A program made the position numbers and the translations under genes. This document shows positions 1 through 10,720 of a stretch of 64,000 nucleotides of DNA, one piece after another. This DNA is from Schistocerca nitens. Taxonomy: Eukaryota > Arthropoda > Insecta > Orthoptera > Acrididae. The stretch spans positions 170,892,178-170,956,177 of the forward strand of contig NC_064622.1 of the NCBI RefSeq assembly GCF_023898315.1, read 5' to 3'. A model generated the notes under the pieces. It was not told where the DNA came from. It did no database searches and saw only the letters and a list, made by a program, of their open reading frames with translations. Numbering within the stretch: the first letter of the stretch is position 1; each line of letters starts with the position of its first letter.

Positions 1-580
1 GAAGTTACCTATAGACGTCACCTATCATTTTCCTAATCATCTGTGCTTCTGGTCATTACTGCTTACCCAATTTGCATTTTCTGTCGGTCTCAGTTTTTAT
101 AAGTCTGTATTCTCTTTCGTCTACAACACTTTTAAATTTTCTCTTTTCGTCAGTTTAATTCAGTACCTCCTGTGTTATCCAAGGATTTGCTCTGGGCCTT
201 GTCTTTTTACGTATTTGATCCTCTGCTGCCTTCACTATTTCATCTCCAGAAACTACCCATTTGTTTTTGATGCTATTCCTTCTCCTGTTTCAATCAAACG
301 TTGCGTAGTGCTCCCTCTGATAGGCTCAAGAATCTATGGTTCTTTCAGATTATGCAGTTCTCACCTCCTAACCTTCCTACATTTTTCCCGTTTCTTCAGT
401 TTTAATCTGCGGTTCATACCCTATGAATTATGCTCAGTGTCAACATCTGCTGCTGTAAATGCCCTAAGGTTTAAAATATTGTTTCGAAATCGGTCTCGCC
501 TTAGTATTGTCAGTCAGAGTCCCACGTCTCTTCCACGTATACAACCTTCTTATGTGATTTTTTAAGCCAAGTGTTAGCGA
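1..580 (-). mobile_element. LINE fragment (RTE-type), linker between endonuclease and reverse transcriptase
   Basis: Read on the minus strand, this stretch gives a broken frame with the pattern typical of the segment just before the reverse transcriptase in RTE-like non-LTR retrotransposons: a lysine/arginine-rich run, then a PWIT-type motif (NPWITQEVL) followed by basic residues. Frames are interrupted by stops, so it is a dead remnant. The left edge is cut by the window. The other RTE-type pieces in this window (around 8, 18, 22 and 46 kb) cover different parts of the element and do not overlap this one. The family call rests on recall of LINE architecture; the reading of the motif is direct. 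Confidence 0.5.
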
Positions 581-1540
581 TAATGTCTATATCAATATAT
601 ATTGAAGTGAAACGTCGAAGCTCGATATCAGGATGTAGAAATTGAATTGATGAAGCAAAAAGAGGACGAATAGGAGCAGAAGTATGGACAGAAAGACTAA
701 ACGGGACTTGAAAATTACTTGTTATCTACATAAACAAAAATGTAAATCTTCCTTTGTTCAAAATCGTGCGTCTCTTAAAGTTCTTGACCAATTGCTTTGA
801 AATTTTGGCACAACACTGCATTCTAATACAGGCGTGTTTATCAGAAATATATCTGTACATGTTTTGAAGAAACGTGTAACTACTAACCTAAAAACGCTCA
901 ACGTTGCGAGAAAAATTTCAAGACAATGGTCAAGAAAACATACACGTATTCCAATTCATAGTTGTGTCAAAACTTCAAAGCAATGCAAAAAAAATTTCCC
1001 GAGATATGTTATCAGGAACATTTACAGCTTGTATACAATTACAAACGTAGATCTTCGTTTCTTCAAACTCTCAAATCTCCGAAAGTTCTTCACAGATTGC
1101 TTTGAAATTTTGACATAACATTGCAATCGGTTACTCACAAGGAAAACGTTATCAAAATGAAAATATTGTTCAGAATCGTTTACCTCCGAAAGTTCTTGAC
1201 CGATTGCTATGAAACTTTAACATAACGGTGAATTATAATGTAGGGATGTTTTTACATATCTAATTACTTAATATATGTGTATTTTAACACATACAAAAAC
1301 ATTTGTTACCAAAAGTCTCCAGATGTACCATTCCAATTTATTTCAAATTATCACACGTTACTGTAATAAATGTTTAGAGACATAGAGACTACATAGATTT
1401 TAATATATGAATACATACCCAAACTACACACTCGTAAACGTAGTTCGCAAACAGGGAAGTTGTATTTATGTCTTCTTGCTTATTACAATACTATTTATGA
1501 TTAGAATACTGCTACAGAATATGAATTTGCAGTAACAGGG
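581..1540. other. AT-rich stretch with a thrice-repeated motif, no gene
   Basis: No coding sequence is recognisable. A degenerate sentence of about 45 bases (core AAGTTCTTGACC, then ATTGCTTTGAAATTTTG) recurs near 777-830, 1080-1130 and 1188-1240 in the same orientation, so the segment is probably part of an old dispersed or tandem repeat. I do not recognise its family. Confidence 0.4.
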
Positions 1541-1544
1541 TCAC

Positions 1545-1870
1545 GGTGAGAGAGAAATTGGGGAAGATAAGATGTACGGAGAGGTGGGATTAAATGAACA
1601 TAGAAAACGGGAAGAAGGAGATGGCCAGATAGAGGGAGAGGAGGAGATGGAGAAAGAGGGGTAAGGAGAAGGTGGACAGAGAAATTGAGGGTGAGGTGAT
1701 GGACTGACAGAGGGGGAGAGGGAGGGGATAGGAGGAGATGGAGAGAGAGGAGGAGAAGATGGATAGAGAGAGACGGTGAGATGATGGACAGAGACAGGGG
1801 GAGGGAGAAGGAGGGGGAGAATGAGAGGGGAGGAGTAGATGGACAGAGAAAGGGGAGAGACGGAGAACAG
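1545..1870 (+). repeat. Purine-rich (GGAGA/GAGAGG) degenerate satellite
   Basis: About 325 bases almost entirely of G and A on the plus strand, built from shuffled GGAGATGGA, GAGAGAGG and GGACAGAG words. The long open frames on the complementary strand encode only Ser/Pro/Leu-rich low-complexity protein and are a by-product of the polypyrimidine composition. Confidence 0.8.
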
Positions 1871-2442
1871 CACTTACATCCAATTGACATATATATTAGA
1901 ATCGTGTGCTTTCACTTCTCCTCCTTTTCCATGTAAGCAGACCGAGCCACAGCAAAGAGTGGGCTAATAATTAATGTACATTAATCGTACAGTCTGAAAT
2001 CAGCGACGAATGTGGAACCTGTTTCCTTTGCCAACCTGCATCTACGTCCGTAACATCAGTCTGCGACTCACTTGTGCATGGCAGAAGATGATTTTTATTA
2101 TACCACGTACTGAGGTGTTTATCCGTCTATTCACGGTTGGAACATGGGAAGATTCACTCCTTTTATGTCTCTGTGGGATAAGGTTTTTTGTTTGATTTTA
2201 CACACATCAAAAAAATTTTTCCATCACCCGGTTCCCAGAACTCCTGAAGACAGATGTTGACTGTGGATATTGTATCACAGACACAGTCCCTTTGCCTGAC
2301 CAGAGATGTCACTAAGCCCGCCCAAAGATGTAAACAACCGTGCATGAGCAGTGCCTATTGGACGGAGGGGGTCCGACAGCCGATCAGTTCCAGTCATTCC
2401 ACCAGGAACGAGGTACACAGCTCGTGTTGTCTGTAGTCAACC

Positions 2443-3340
2443 ATGTATAGATGGTCAATATCGAGGTTCGATCGCGTCCGCATTGTTACTTTGTGCCAAG
2501 AAGCGCTCTCAACAACGGAAGTGTCCATGCGTCTCGGAGTGAACCAAACCGATGCTAATCGGACATGGAGGAGATACAGAGAGACAGGAACTGTCGATGA
2601 CATCCCTCGCTCAGGCAGCCCAAGGGCTACTACTGCAATGGATGACTGCTACCTACGGATTATGGTTCGGAGGAACCCTGACAGCAACGCCACCATGTTG
2701 AATAATGCTTTTCGTACAGCTACAGGACGTCGTGTTACGACTCAAACATTGCGCAACAGGCTTCATGATTCGCATCTTCACTCGCGACATCCACGGCGAG
2801 GTCCATCTTTGCAACCACGCCACCATGCAGCGCGGTACAGATGGACCCAACAATATGCCGAATGGACCACTCAGGATTGACATCACGTTCTCTTCACCGA
2901 TGAGTGTCACATATGCCTTCAACCAGAAAACCGTCGGAGACGTTTTGGAGGCAAACCGGTCAGGCTGAACGCTTTAGACACACTTTCCAGCGAGTTCAGC
3001 AAGGTACAGGTTCCCTGCCGTTTTGGGGTGGCATTTCGTGGGGACGACGTACGCCGCTGTTGGTCATGGAAGGCGCCATAACGGCTGTACGATGCGTGAA
3101 TCCCATCCTCCGACCAATAGTGCAACCTTATCGGCAGCATATTGGCGAGACATCCGTCCTTATGGACGACAATTTGCGCCCCTATCATCCACATCGTGTG
3201 AATGACTTCCTTCAATATAATGACATCGCCTGGCATAGATTGAAAAAGGCTGTTAATGGACCCATGTGACCCACCAACCATTTATGCCACGACGAATACA
3301 GGCATGCATCAATGCAACAGGACGTGCTACTGGGTATTAG
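2443..3340 (+). pseudogene. Tc1-like transposase remnant (family I)
   Basis: Translation begins around MYRWSISRFDRVRIVTLCQE, a helix-turn-helix region typical of Tc1 transposases (ALSTTEVSMRLGVNQTDANRTWRRYRETG), followed by a GRRVTTQTLRNRLH second DNA-binding segment and then a decayed catalytic domain: LFTDECH marks the first catalytic aspartate just after a frameshift near 2880. Downstream, the remaining DDE region is scattered over several frames with stops. A functional enzyme would bind the terminal inverted repeats and cut and paste the element at TA. This copy lacks a continuous frame, so it is a pseudogene. The start is the first methionine ahead of the DNA-binding region; the true ancestral start is uncertain. 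Confidence 0.8.
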
Positions 3341-3466
3341 AGGTACCGATGTGTACAGCAGTCTCGAGCACCACTTCTGAAGGTCCCTCTGTAGTCTGGT
3401 ACAACATGTAATGTGCGGTTTTCATGAGGAATAAAAAGGGCGGAAATGATGTTTATGTTGATCTCT

Positions 3467-3668
3467 AGCCGGCCGAAGTGGCCGTGCGGTTAAAGGCGCT
3501 GCAGTCTGGAACCGCAAGACCGCTACGGTCGCAGGTTCGAATCCTGCCTCGGGCATGGATGTTTGTGATGTCCTTAGGTTAGTTAGGTTTAACTAGTTCT
3601 AAGTTCTAGGGGACTAATGACCTCAGCAGTTGAGTCCCATAGTGCTCAGAGCCATTTGAACCATTTTT
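3467..3668 (+). mobile_element. tRNA-derived SINE, family A (inserted in Tc1 family I)
   Basis: Starts with GCCGGCCGAAGTGGCCGTGC, contains an internal RNA polymerase III B box (GGTTCGAATCC) and ends with the shared tail ...CAGAGCCATTTGAACC then T-rich. It is flanked by an 11-bp target-site duplication TGTTGATCTCT (3456-3466 and 3669-3679). Copy 2 of the host transposon shows the uninterrupted sequence at this point, which proves the insertion. Confidence 0.95.
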
Positions 3669-3749
3669 TGTTGATCTCTATTCCAATTTTCTGTACAGAT
3701 TCCGGAACTCTCGAAACCGAGGTGATGCAAAACTTTATATGTATAGTTC

Positions 3750-4560
3750 CTATGTGATCCGTACGTACCAGACAAATTATTCATTGTTTCTATCGCGAAA
3801 GACGTTTCTTCAAGTCGTTTTACCAGGGTCTAGCGATATACGAGAATAGCCTGCCTTTCTTGTGGTGGTAGTTAAAATGTTTTACACTTTCCGTTATATT
3901 CCCTCACATCATTCAAAACATTTTAATTTACAAGTTGCCCGTCGCTTATGCCTACACAGATCGAGAAATGTCAAGTGAGGTGGCGCAGTGGCTGTGATTC
4001 CCGTAAGTCGCTCACGGATGGTTTCTATAAAAGAGAACTGACAGTTTCCTTCCGCATCCTTGCACAGCCCGAGCTTGCGCTGCACCTACGGCCGACACGA
4101 AGTTAAACCCTGATATTCGTTCATCTTTTTAAATCGGAAGTGCTGAATGCTTAAGTACCTTGCTCAGACGTACCATTGTGACCCGGTAGTCGGACAGAAA
4201 CCTGTTTGCTTAGCGTCACATCTGCATAACATAACAGCGGTTTAAAGCAACCTTCGCATGAATAATTAGTTGTGCAGTAAAAGAGGTGGAGCGACAGAAA
4301 GAAAAATATGTATTCTGGTCCCTGTCTAATGGTATAATTGTTTCTGATTGCCACTATTATGATAATGGCGCTGTATTTTACTTGCTGTTAGTAAATACTG
4401 CCAATTCGCTTTATTGATGCGTGACATGTTGCAAATAATATGTGCAGGGAAAGAATTTGTGCAAGTGAAAAAGTAGATTCCATCTTCCTATATATTTAGA
4501 TTCATTCCATCCAGTCAATCGCCCACGATACCTTGCGTTGAGGTATTGCCTCATGATACG
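3750..4560. repeat. Spacer with SINE-head fragment and dispersed repeat G, copy 1
   Basis: Around 3975-4000, GAGGTGGCGCAGTGGCTGTG resembles the head of a tRNA-derived SINE (called family F here), truncated soon after. About 4080-4340 is homologous to 12620-12860 (shared core GAAACCTGTTTGCTTAGC followed by CATCTGCATAA), an unidentified dispersed repeat. No coding potential is evident. Confidence 0.55.
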
Positions 4561-4594
4561 CACAAAGTGTGTCGTGCCTCGTCGAGTACAAACC

Positions 4595-4822
4595 AGTCGT
4601 CATCTTTCTGCAAAGACAGAATATCATACCTAAAGGCCCGGATTCGATTCCCGACTGGGTCGGAGATTTTCTCCGCATAGGGACTGGGTGTTGTGTTGTC
4701 CTTATCATATTCATTTCATTCCCATCGACAGCCAAGTCGTTGAAGTGGCGTCAGCTCGAAAGACTTGCACAAGGTGACTGGTCTATCCGACGGGAGGTCG
4801 AAGCCACACGATATTTCCATTT
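4595..4822 (+). mobile_element. tRNA-derived SINE, family D
   Basis: Contains the B-box-like GGATTCGATTCCC, then GGAGATTTTCTCCGC and GGGACTGGGTGTTGTGTTGT, followed by a tail with GTGGCGTCAGCTCGAAAGAC and a run ending near TTTCCATTTGC. The order tRNA-like head, conserved body, variable tail identifies a tRNA SINE. The 5' end is diverged and placed approximately. Its body resembles the middle part of SINE families B and C in this window. Confidence 0.7.
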
Positions 4823-5127
4823 GCAAAGACCACAAGTAATTTCATCGCGCAGAAATCAGTGACAGACAGCATCCGATAACACCCCGACTGCCGCAAACAC
4901 AGTGACGGACGTTTCATCTCCAGTTCAGGCCAGCCAGGCCACGGTGTGAGGTGTAAGTCTCTGCTGTTGCCGCCGGCGACTTCGTGGCAATCAACACGTT
5001 AATCCGTTTGGTAAACCGCATGGCTCTATGAATGTGTCACCAACAATTCCCGCCCAAATACTGAGCAGCGGAAAATACTCCTTTCGGAACACAAAATACG
5101 CTAATATATTCCGGTTTATTTAAAAGA

Positions 5128-5321
5128 TGATTCAAATGGCTCTGAGCACTATGGGTCTTTACATCTGAGGTCATCAGTCCCCTCAACTTAGAATTACTTA
5201 AACCTATCTAACCTACGGACATCACACACACCCATGTCCGAGGCAGGATTCGAACCTGCGACCGTAGCAGCAGCGCGATTCCGGACTCAAGTGCCTAGAA
5301 CCGCTCGACCAAAGCGGCCGG
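5128..5321 (-). mobile_element. tRNA-derived SINE, family A
   Basis: Antisense copy: tail complement (CAAATGGCTCTGAGCACTAT) at the left, B-box complement GGATTCGAACC inside and GCGGCCGG head complement at the right. Flanked by the 13-bp duplication TTTATTTAAAAGA (5115-5127 and 5322-5334), so it is a bona fide insertion, here inside the left end of the pyrimidine-cored element. Confidence 0.93.
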
Positions 5322-5556
5322 TTTATTTAAAAGACTGAGTGAAAAGTGGGGTACCAGCTATCTCTTTCTACTTCCTCGGCAACTTTAAAAATTTTTCCCA
5401 AAAATTTTGGCATGTGAACATATTTGCGCTCTTTTTAAAATTAAATTCACCTCTAACTCCCACAATCACCCGTAAATGTAACCCACTCACACCCGTGATT
5501 ATTTGGTCCATAAAGAACGACATTATGAAGGGCTGCGACTGTGCCACAATACAAAT

Positions 5557-5918
5557 AAAACAGTTTCTGCGTCAGTCACTTGTTTATTTTATTTTGCCAC
5601 AAAGCGTTTCGATGGTTCACACCATCTTCTTCAGGTGGAGAATTGTTAGTTCACATGACTGGTGTTGGTGAAGAGTAGACACATCTTTTCACAGTCACAG
5701 ACCAAGGGGAGTGTCGATTATTTTGCGTCTTTTGAGGACGATAGAGTTGTAAAAGGTCTACGTACTGTTTCCTATCCAGTGCTCTTAGTCTGCGGCTGTG
5801 AAGAGACATCAGCACACTTCAGCAACACTAGTCTCGTAAGTAAACAATTCTCCACCAGAAGATCATGGTGTGAACCATTTGAGAAGCGTAGATGCAAAAA
5901 TAGCGCAGAAACTGTTTT
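5557..5918. repeat. Imperfect long inverted repeat with hammerhead-like motif
   Basis: The arm at 5557-5670 (starts AAAACAGTTTCTGCG) is the reverse complement of the arm at 5817-5918 (ends GCGCAGAAACTGTTTT), with a loop of about 145 bases. On the minus strand of the left arm, 5606-5634 reads CTGAAGA, one base, GATGGT-GTGA-ACCATC hairpin, then GAAAC. The right arm has a mutated version. Confidence 0.75.
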
Positions 5919-5959
5919 ATCTGCATCACCCACTACTGTAAGTCGCCCATACCCATCCT

Positions 5960-6440
5960 CTCCCACTTTCCCTTGATCGCTCACTCATTCGGCCCAACTC
6001 ACTGTCACTATCTCTTTGTACCTCTCGGTCATCGTATCCTGTGTCGTTCTACCTTATTGCTACTATCTCTTCTCACTGTCATTGTCTCCCTCTTGCTCTC
6101 TTTTAGTGCTACTACCTCACCATTACCTCATTTATTCCTACCCACTGCTGCTGCCTCTTCTCACTGTCACTATCCATCTCTTGCTTGTTGTCATTGTCAT
6201 ATACACTGTCTTTCATTATCACTCCTCCTACCCTTTATTCCTCTCCCACTGGCACTGTCTCCTTTACTCTTCTCCGAGCACTGTTCTGCCACTGTCAACT
6301 ACGTTAAATTGCTGCTATGTCCCTCTCGTTCTCTCACACTGCCATTGTCTCTTTCGCTCTTTCTATACCACGGCAATTGTCTACTACCTTCCAACATTTA
6401 TTACTTCTCCTACTCTTTGCTAGTCCCACTGTCTTCTTCT
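5960..6440 (+). repeat. Pyrimidine-rich degenerate minisatellite
   Basis: Repeated TCTC, CACTGTC, CTGCCATTGTC and CTACTACC words, nearly free of long purine runs. Overlapping open frames here encode only Leu/Ser/Tyr/His-rich low-complexity products and show no conserved domain. The same array type is present in copy B at about 19140-19880. Confidence 0.75.
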
Positions 6441-6601
6441 GTGTGAACATAAAAGAGCGCGAGTATGTTCGCACGTCAAAATCTTTGGAATATTTTTTAA
6501 ACATGCTGAGGCTGGGACAATGAGCCAGCTGGTTCCTCACTTATGAGTCAGAATCTTTTAAATAAAGAGGAACATATTAAAATTTTTTGTGCAGCGATAA
6601 G

Positions 6602-7700
6602 AGCATTCTTCCGTTGTTTCCCCTCTTTTCCTGCCACAGCACTGTATGTCAGTCATATGAAAAGAAATGTATTGGTCAGTAAAATTGAGACAGTTTACTC
6701 GTTTGAAATTGAGATAATGTAAAACTGTTCTTACACCCTCATACTGGATTTTAGGTGCACAAAAATTATGCATGTGATTCAGTAGTACAATGCGTTTTTT
6801 TCCAGGACCCTTCTAATGATAATGTAGACTCTTTACGTCACATTTCTCCGAGATAAACTGAGTTTTTGCCTCAAGCCGTATTTTAAGTGTATATTTTATG
6901 TGCACAAGTAGAGTAACTTTGAACCTCTGTATCTCGGAAACGGATAAAGATATCCAGAAAATTTTTAAGAGAGTGGAATCTTAGGAATATATCGCAAAAG
7001 TTGCAAGCATTTGGAACGGTCGGCAGGTTTAGGTCCGCCGCTGATGGCGAAAAAATTGTGAATAACCATTGTTTGGGGGTTTCCTCGGGAACCACCCATG
7101 GATTTACGCAAATGCATAATTCATTCATTCATTCATGATTATATCCGTCAGTTTAATTAAATCATGGATTTGGGTGATACCCGTCACCAACCTATTTACT
7201 TAAATTTTACGTACATATTTTACATCAACGAGTAGCATAAATTTGAAGCCTTGCATCTGGGAAAGGGATAAAGATATCAAGAAGATTTTCAAGAAAGTTC
7301 GACATCGGAAACCTAGGAATATATCGTACAACTTCCATCCGCTTGTGTGCATAGCCATCTTGGAATCCTCTGCTGGATTTTGGCCCACAGGTGACGGCGA
7401 AAATGTAGTAAAGGAACTCTATTTTGGATGTTTTCCGGGGAGCACCCATGTACTAATGGTGCCTCTGTAAGTCCCACAAAGCCCACTGTATATAAAGTCA
7501 AATGCAAAATGAACCAATCGATTTGCTCCATTTGTCTAAGCAGGAGGAAGTGTGTAATATTAGTACTTTGACGCTGTACTGTAGGATAGTGACACTAAGA
7601 CGATGCTTCTGTTAGGTATGCGAATGGTCCCTAGCCCATGGACTATCCAAGACACTTGATCCTTTATCACGAATAGAACCCAAGATATGAGCACCGGAAA
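6602..7700 (+). repeat. Composite repeat flank with duplicated unit, copy A
   Basis: Homologous to 20048-20540. It includes two diverged copies of a unit of about 220-260 bases (6888-7105 and 7205-7465) marked by CGGATAAAGAT or AGGGATAAAGAT, GGAATATATCG, a GATGGCGAAAA-type segment and ACCCATG. A third copy lies at 20210-20430. No coding function is apparent. Confidence 0.6.
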
Positions 7701-7960
7701 ATCCCATTCTCATGTGTGGCGTTTTGGAACGTATTACGTACGATTAGTCGTTTTGTACCATTTGCCCCGTCTCTCACCCTAAACCATTGGGCCCTTTCAG
7801 ACAATTATGTTGGAGCACTTCCGCGCTGTAACGATACTGAAGCGATCGTGATGTGTCACCTCGATGTCTGCTCAAGGATTTTCATCTGCCCACACGCGCG
7901 TATGGCTGTAATTTACTGTACTGTCTCCTGTGAATCATGCCTCCACTACGAAATGTCTTG
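7701..7960. other. Unassigned spacer
   Basis: The left part continues the composite repeat for a short way. The rest shows no feature I can name. Confidence 0.3.
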
Positions 7961-7964
7961 CTGT

Positions 7965-8800
7965 GGCCTTCAGTCCAGAGACTGGTTTGATGCAGCTCTC
8001 CATGCTACTCTATCCTGTGCAAGCTTCTTCATCTCCCTGTACCTGCTGGAACCTACATCCTTCTGAATCTGTTTAGTGTATTCATCTCTTGGTCTCCCTC
8101 TACGATTTTTACCCTCCACGCTGCCCTCCAGTACTTAATTGGTGATCCCTCGATGCCTCAGAACATGTCCTACCAACCGATCGCTTCTTCTAGTCAAGTT
8201 GTGCCACAAACTTCTCTTCTCTACAATTATATTCAATACCTCCTCATTAATTATGTGATCTACCCATCTAATCTTCAGCATTCTTCTGTAGTACCACATT
8301 TCGAAAGCTTATATTCTCTTCTTTTCCAAACTGTTTATCGTCCATGTTTCACTTCCATACGTGGCTACACTCCATACAAATACTTTCAGTAACGACTTCC
8401 TGACACTTAAATCTCTACTCGATGTTAACAAATTTCTATTGTTCGGAAACGCTTTCCTTGCCATTGGCAGTCTACATTTTATATCCTCTCTACTTCGACC
8501 ATCATCAGTTATTTTGCTCCCCAAATAGCAAAACTCCTTTACTACTTTAAGCGTGTCACTTCTTAATCTAATTCCCGCAGCATCACCCGATTTAATTCGA
8601 CTAGATTCCGTTATCCTCGTTTAGCTTTTGTTGATGTTCATCTTATACCCTCCTTTCATGACACTGTCCATTCCATTCAACTGCTCTTCCAAGTCCTTTG
8701 TTGCCTCTGACAAAATTACAATATCATCGGCGAATCTCAAAGTTTTTATTTCGTCACTACGAAATACTATACATACACTACCAAATACAATACATTAATC
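7965..8800 (-). mobile_element. LINE (RTE-type), antisense 3' part of reverse transcriptase
   Basis: Minus-strand translation gives FADDIVILSEATKDLEEQLN (the FADD catalytic box of reverse transcriptase), then GGYKMNIN, ITDDGRSREDIKCR and VATYGSETWTINSLEKKRI, the usual order in RTE-like LINEs. The 3' end on the minus strand runs into GGACTGAAGGCCACAGC, the terminal sequence that also ends the sense copy at 22.8 kb. Frameshifts and stops make it inactive. It is 5'-truncated at about 8800, typical of LINE insertion. Confidence 0.85.
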
Positions 8801-8910
8801 ACAAGTGAAACTGGCAATATCTAAGTAGGTACTGGTTTCCTGACAGGTAGTTATTGGAACTTTTCTTCTAGTAGTGATCCACACTACCTTCTGTAGGAGT
8901 ATGAGAAACT

Positions 8911-9299
8911 TATATTAGAACAAATAAGCCCTCGGTCAGAAATATTAATTCAAAATTTACCAGGTTTCGACGCTACTATGAGCGTCGTCTTCAGAATTAA
9001 ATTAACTGTTCTAAAACATATTAGTTATATAATACATTAATAAAATTAAAGTTTGTACTGACTGGAAAGAGATGCGGTACTTACAAGTCACATTTAAAAA
9101 AAAATCTATGCCGGAAATGTGACTAGTAAGTACTGCATCTCTTTGCAGTCAGTACAAACTTTAATTTTATTAATGTATTATATACCTAACATGTTTTAGA
9201 ACAGTTAGTTTAATTCTGAAGACGACGCTCATAGTAGCGTCGAAAACTGGTCAATTTTGACTTAATATTTGTGACCGAGGGCTTATTTGTTCTAATATA
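8911..9299. repeat. Near-perfect long palindrome with hammerhead-like motif in each arm
   Basis: The arms 8911-9096 and 9116-9299 are inverted copies (outer ends TTAGAACAAATAAGCCCTCG and its complement) around a spacer of about 20 bases. Each arm contains CTGAAGA, one base, then a GACGCT...AGCGTC hairpin and GAAA (minus strand 8964-8994, plus strand 9216-9246). Inverted terminal segments with such motifs recall the pseudo-LTRs of Penelope-like retroelements, but no reverse transcriptase is attached. Confidence 0.85.
9216..9246 (+). ncRNA. Hammerhead-like motif (candidate, degenerate core)
   Basis: CTGAAGA matches the hammerhead box CUGANGA. A hairpin of six base pairs follows (GACGCT/AGCGTC), then GAAA and ACTGGTC, which could form a tiny stem III ahead of a UC cleavage site. 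One base between CUGAAGA and the hairpin has no partner if the G of GAAA is kept in the core, so the fit to the consensus is imperfect. The opposite arm holds the same motif at 8964-8994 on the minus strand. Catalytic activity is unproven. Confidence 0.35.
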
Positions 9300-9419
9300 A
9301 TTCTGACACGGTCACTGAACCTTAGCACCTATGTTCAAAGTTTTATATGAGAAACTTCTTTTAAACCGACTGTATAGTCACTATTCCCTCTCTCAACGTA
9401 AGAATAGTCTTGGAAACAA

Positions 9420-10720
9420 AATAGAATATATTGCCACGATGTACCCTGGGCCACGCGCTGTCCAGTTGTTTGCGAAGTATATCTGTAGACGTAGATGGTC
9501 TGTCCATAGCGCTGCACTTCATGTACTCTTTGCGCACCGCACGGGATCCCAGGAGCAGCCTCCGGTCCTCCTGGACCGGTGGAAATGTCCCGCCAATATA
9601 TCACTTGCCGACTGCCCCCGTCGCCCGGTTCCTCAGCGCCTGCGTCGCGCCGCTGCCGCCTCCCCACTCGGCAGCAGACGCCGCCGTGCCGCGGTGCGCC
9701 TCTCCGCTCGACCGCATCTAAATATCGCCGATAAATGTAGCGAGCGAACGGGCCCGGCGCGCCCGCCATTGAGAGCGCCGCCCGAGACATGTACCTGCCC
9801 GAGGACTACCTGCTCGCGCCCGCCTGGGAAAAACACACCGGCCCGATGCAGATGAGCGGCGCGTTGGCTATGCAACGACAAGTTTGCATAAAGGATCGCC
9901 GGCCGGGGGTTGCCCCGCGCCAGCCCCCTAGCCGGGACATAAAGGCGGAGGCCGTGACACGTACGGTGTGCACCGGGCCCGATCAATGCGCCATCGGCAA
10001 AAGACCTCCGCGCCACTATCTATCTGTCCTGCCATCCCTTGCATATATCAATCCGGGCCCGGCCGGTCGCTTAGGTGCGTATTCTAATGGCATCTTCCCA
10101 CGGAGGTAGGCCCGGCGGAAGGGTTGGCTCCGCCGCGTCATCATCTGCTCGCGGACCGGCTCATGCAGATTCCCATGGACCCAAATCTGAAAGGGCGCGC
10201 CGGCGGTCGAGAGCGGGGGGCCGTTGCGAATATTCCGCATTCAGACCCGGACGGCAACGGCCGCCCGTGCATAGAACTTCCTCGTTACCGGCGGAGGCTC
10301 TGACAGCAGCGCCGGGGCGACTTCGGCCGTGGATGAATCTTCCGGGAGCGATAGCAAAAGGGGTTAGTGACGCGGTTGTAGGGGCAGGGGGAACTAATGT
10401 GTCTCCGTATTCCTTACCTGCTGCCGCTTTCGATCGGTGAATAGTTCATGGATGGAATTTGCATTCGGCGGTTGGGAATCCTCCGCGAGAATGCCCGTTA
10501 GGCAACTTCTTCGATATTCACCTCCTTCCCCCCCCCCTCCACCCTCCCAAAACACTTTGGCGTTATCGTACTGTTACACAATGACTCATCAATAATCCGT
10601 CCTCGATCGTTGGAAGAACCACTTCGGAACCCGGCGGTTCTATGCCGGCGATGTGCAACGAAGTCGATGTGGAAGAAAACGGTCGCCGTCTTTTGCATTG
10701 TCGGTCAGAGGTCTCCTGAA
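9420..10720. other. GC- and CpG-rich block, possible regulatory island or 5' exon
   Basis: The base composition shifts sharply from AT-rich flanks to many CG, GCCGG and CCGGGC words, densest at 9560-10340. Several open frames cross it on both strands, the expected result of high GC content. None shows a domain, a codon pattern or splice boundaries that I can defend. It contains no SINE, LINE or transposon, unlike most of the window, which hints at a constrained or unmethylated element. Possible roles are a CpG island, an enhancer or an unrecognised 5' exon. Confidence 0.4.

Larger units (their letters stand above)
2201..3744 (+). mobile_element. Tc1-like DNA transposon, family I, copy 1 (decayed)
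   Basis: The left end reads CACACATCAAAAAAATTTTT and is preceded by TA, the Tc1/mariner target. The right side near 3700-3744 carries the inverted counterpart (GGTGATGCAAAACTTT) but its last bases are eroded. A second copy in opposite orientation lies at 28611-30273 and shares the terminal sequence and the transposase remnant. A SINE at 3467-3668 interrupts the 3' non-coding part. Non-autonomous in its present state. Confidence 0.85.
5080..6601. mobile_element. Inverted-repeat element with pyrimidine-rich core, copy A
   Basis: The left end (CCTTTCGGAACACAAAATAC) and right end (TTTTTTGTGCAGCGATAAG) are diverged versions of the inverted ends of copy B at 18916-20047, so this is probably a non-autonomous DNA transposon with inverted termini. 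Inside, from left to right, lie a SINE, sub-terminal sequence, an inserted inverted repeat with a hammerhead-like motif (5557-5918), and a long TCTC/CACTGTC-type pyrimidine array. There is no transposase. The right flank (6602 onward) is also homologous to the flank of copy B, so the element may belong to a larger repeat. Confidence 0.6.

Noticed and set aside
1501-1890. Ser/Pro/Leu-rich antisense frames
   Set aside because: Read through a purine-rich satellite; low complexity in all three frames.
5973-6446. Overlapping Leu/Ser/Tyr-rich frames suggesting a membrane protein
   Set aside because: Product of the pyrimidine-rich minisatellite; hydrophobicity is a composition effect.
8911-9299. 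Assembly artefact explanation for the palindrome
   Set aside because: The arms differ at several positions and the outer flanks differ, so it is not a simple mirrored misassembly.
9331-9855. 174-codon open frame and its antisense neighbours
   Set aside because: Same reason: high GC content suppresses stops in all frames. No recognisable domain.
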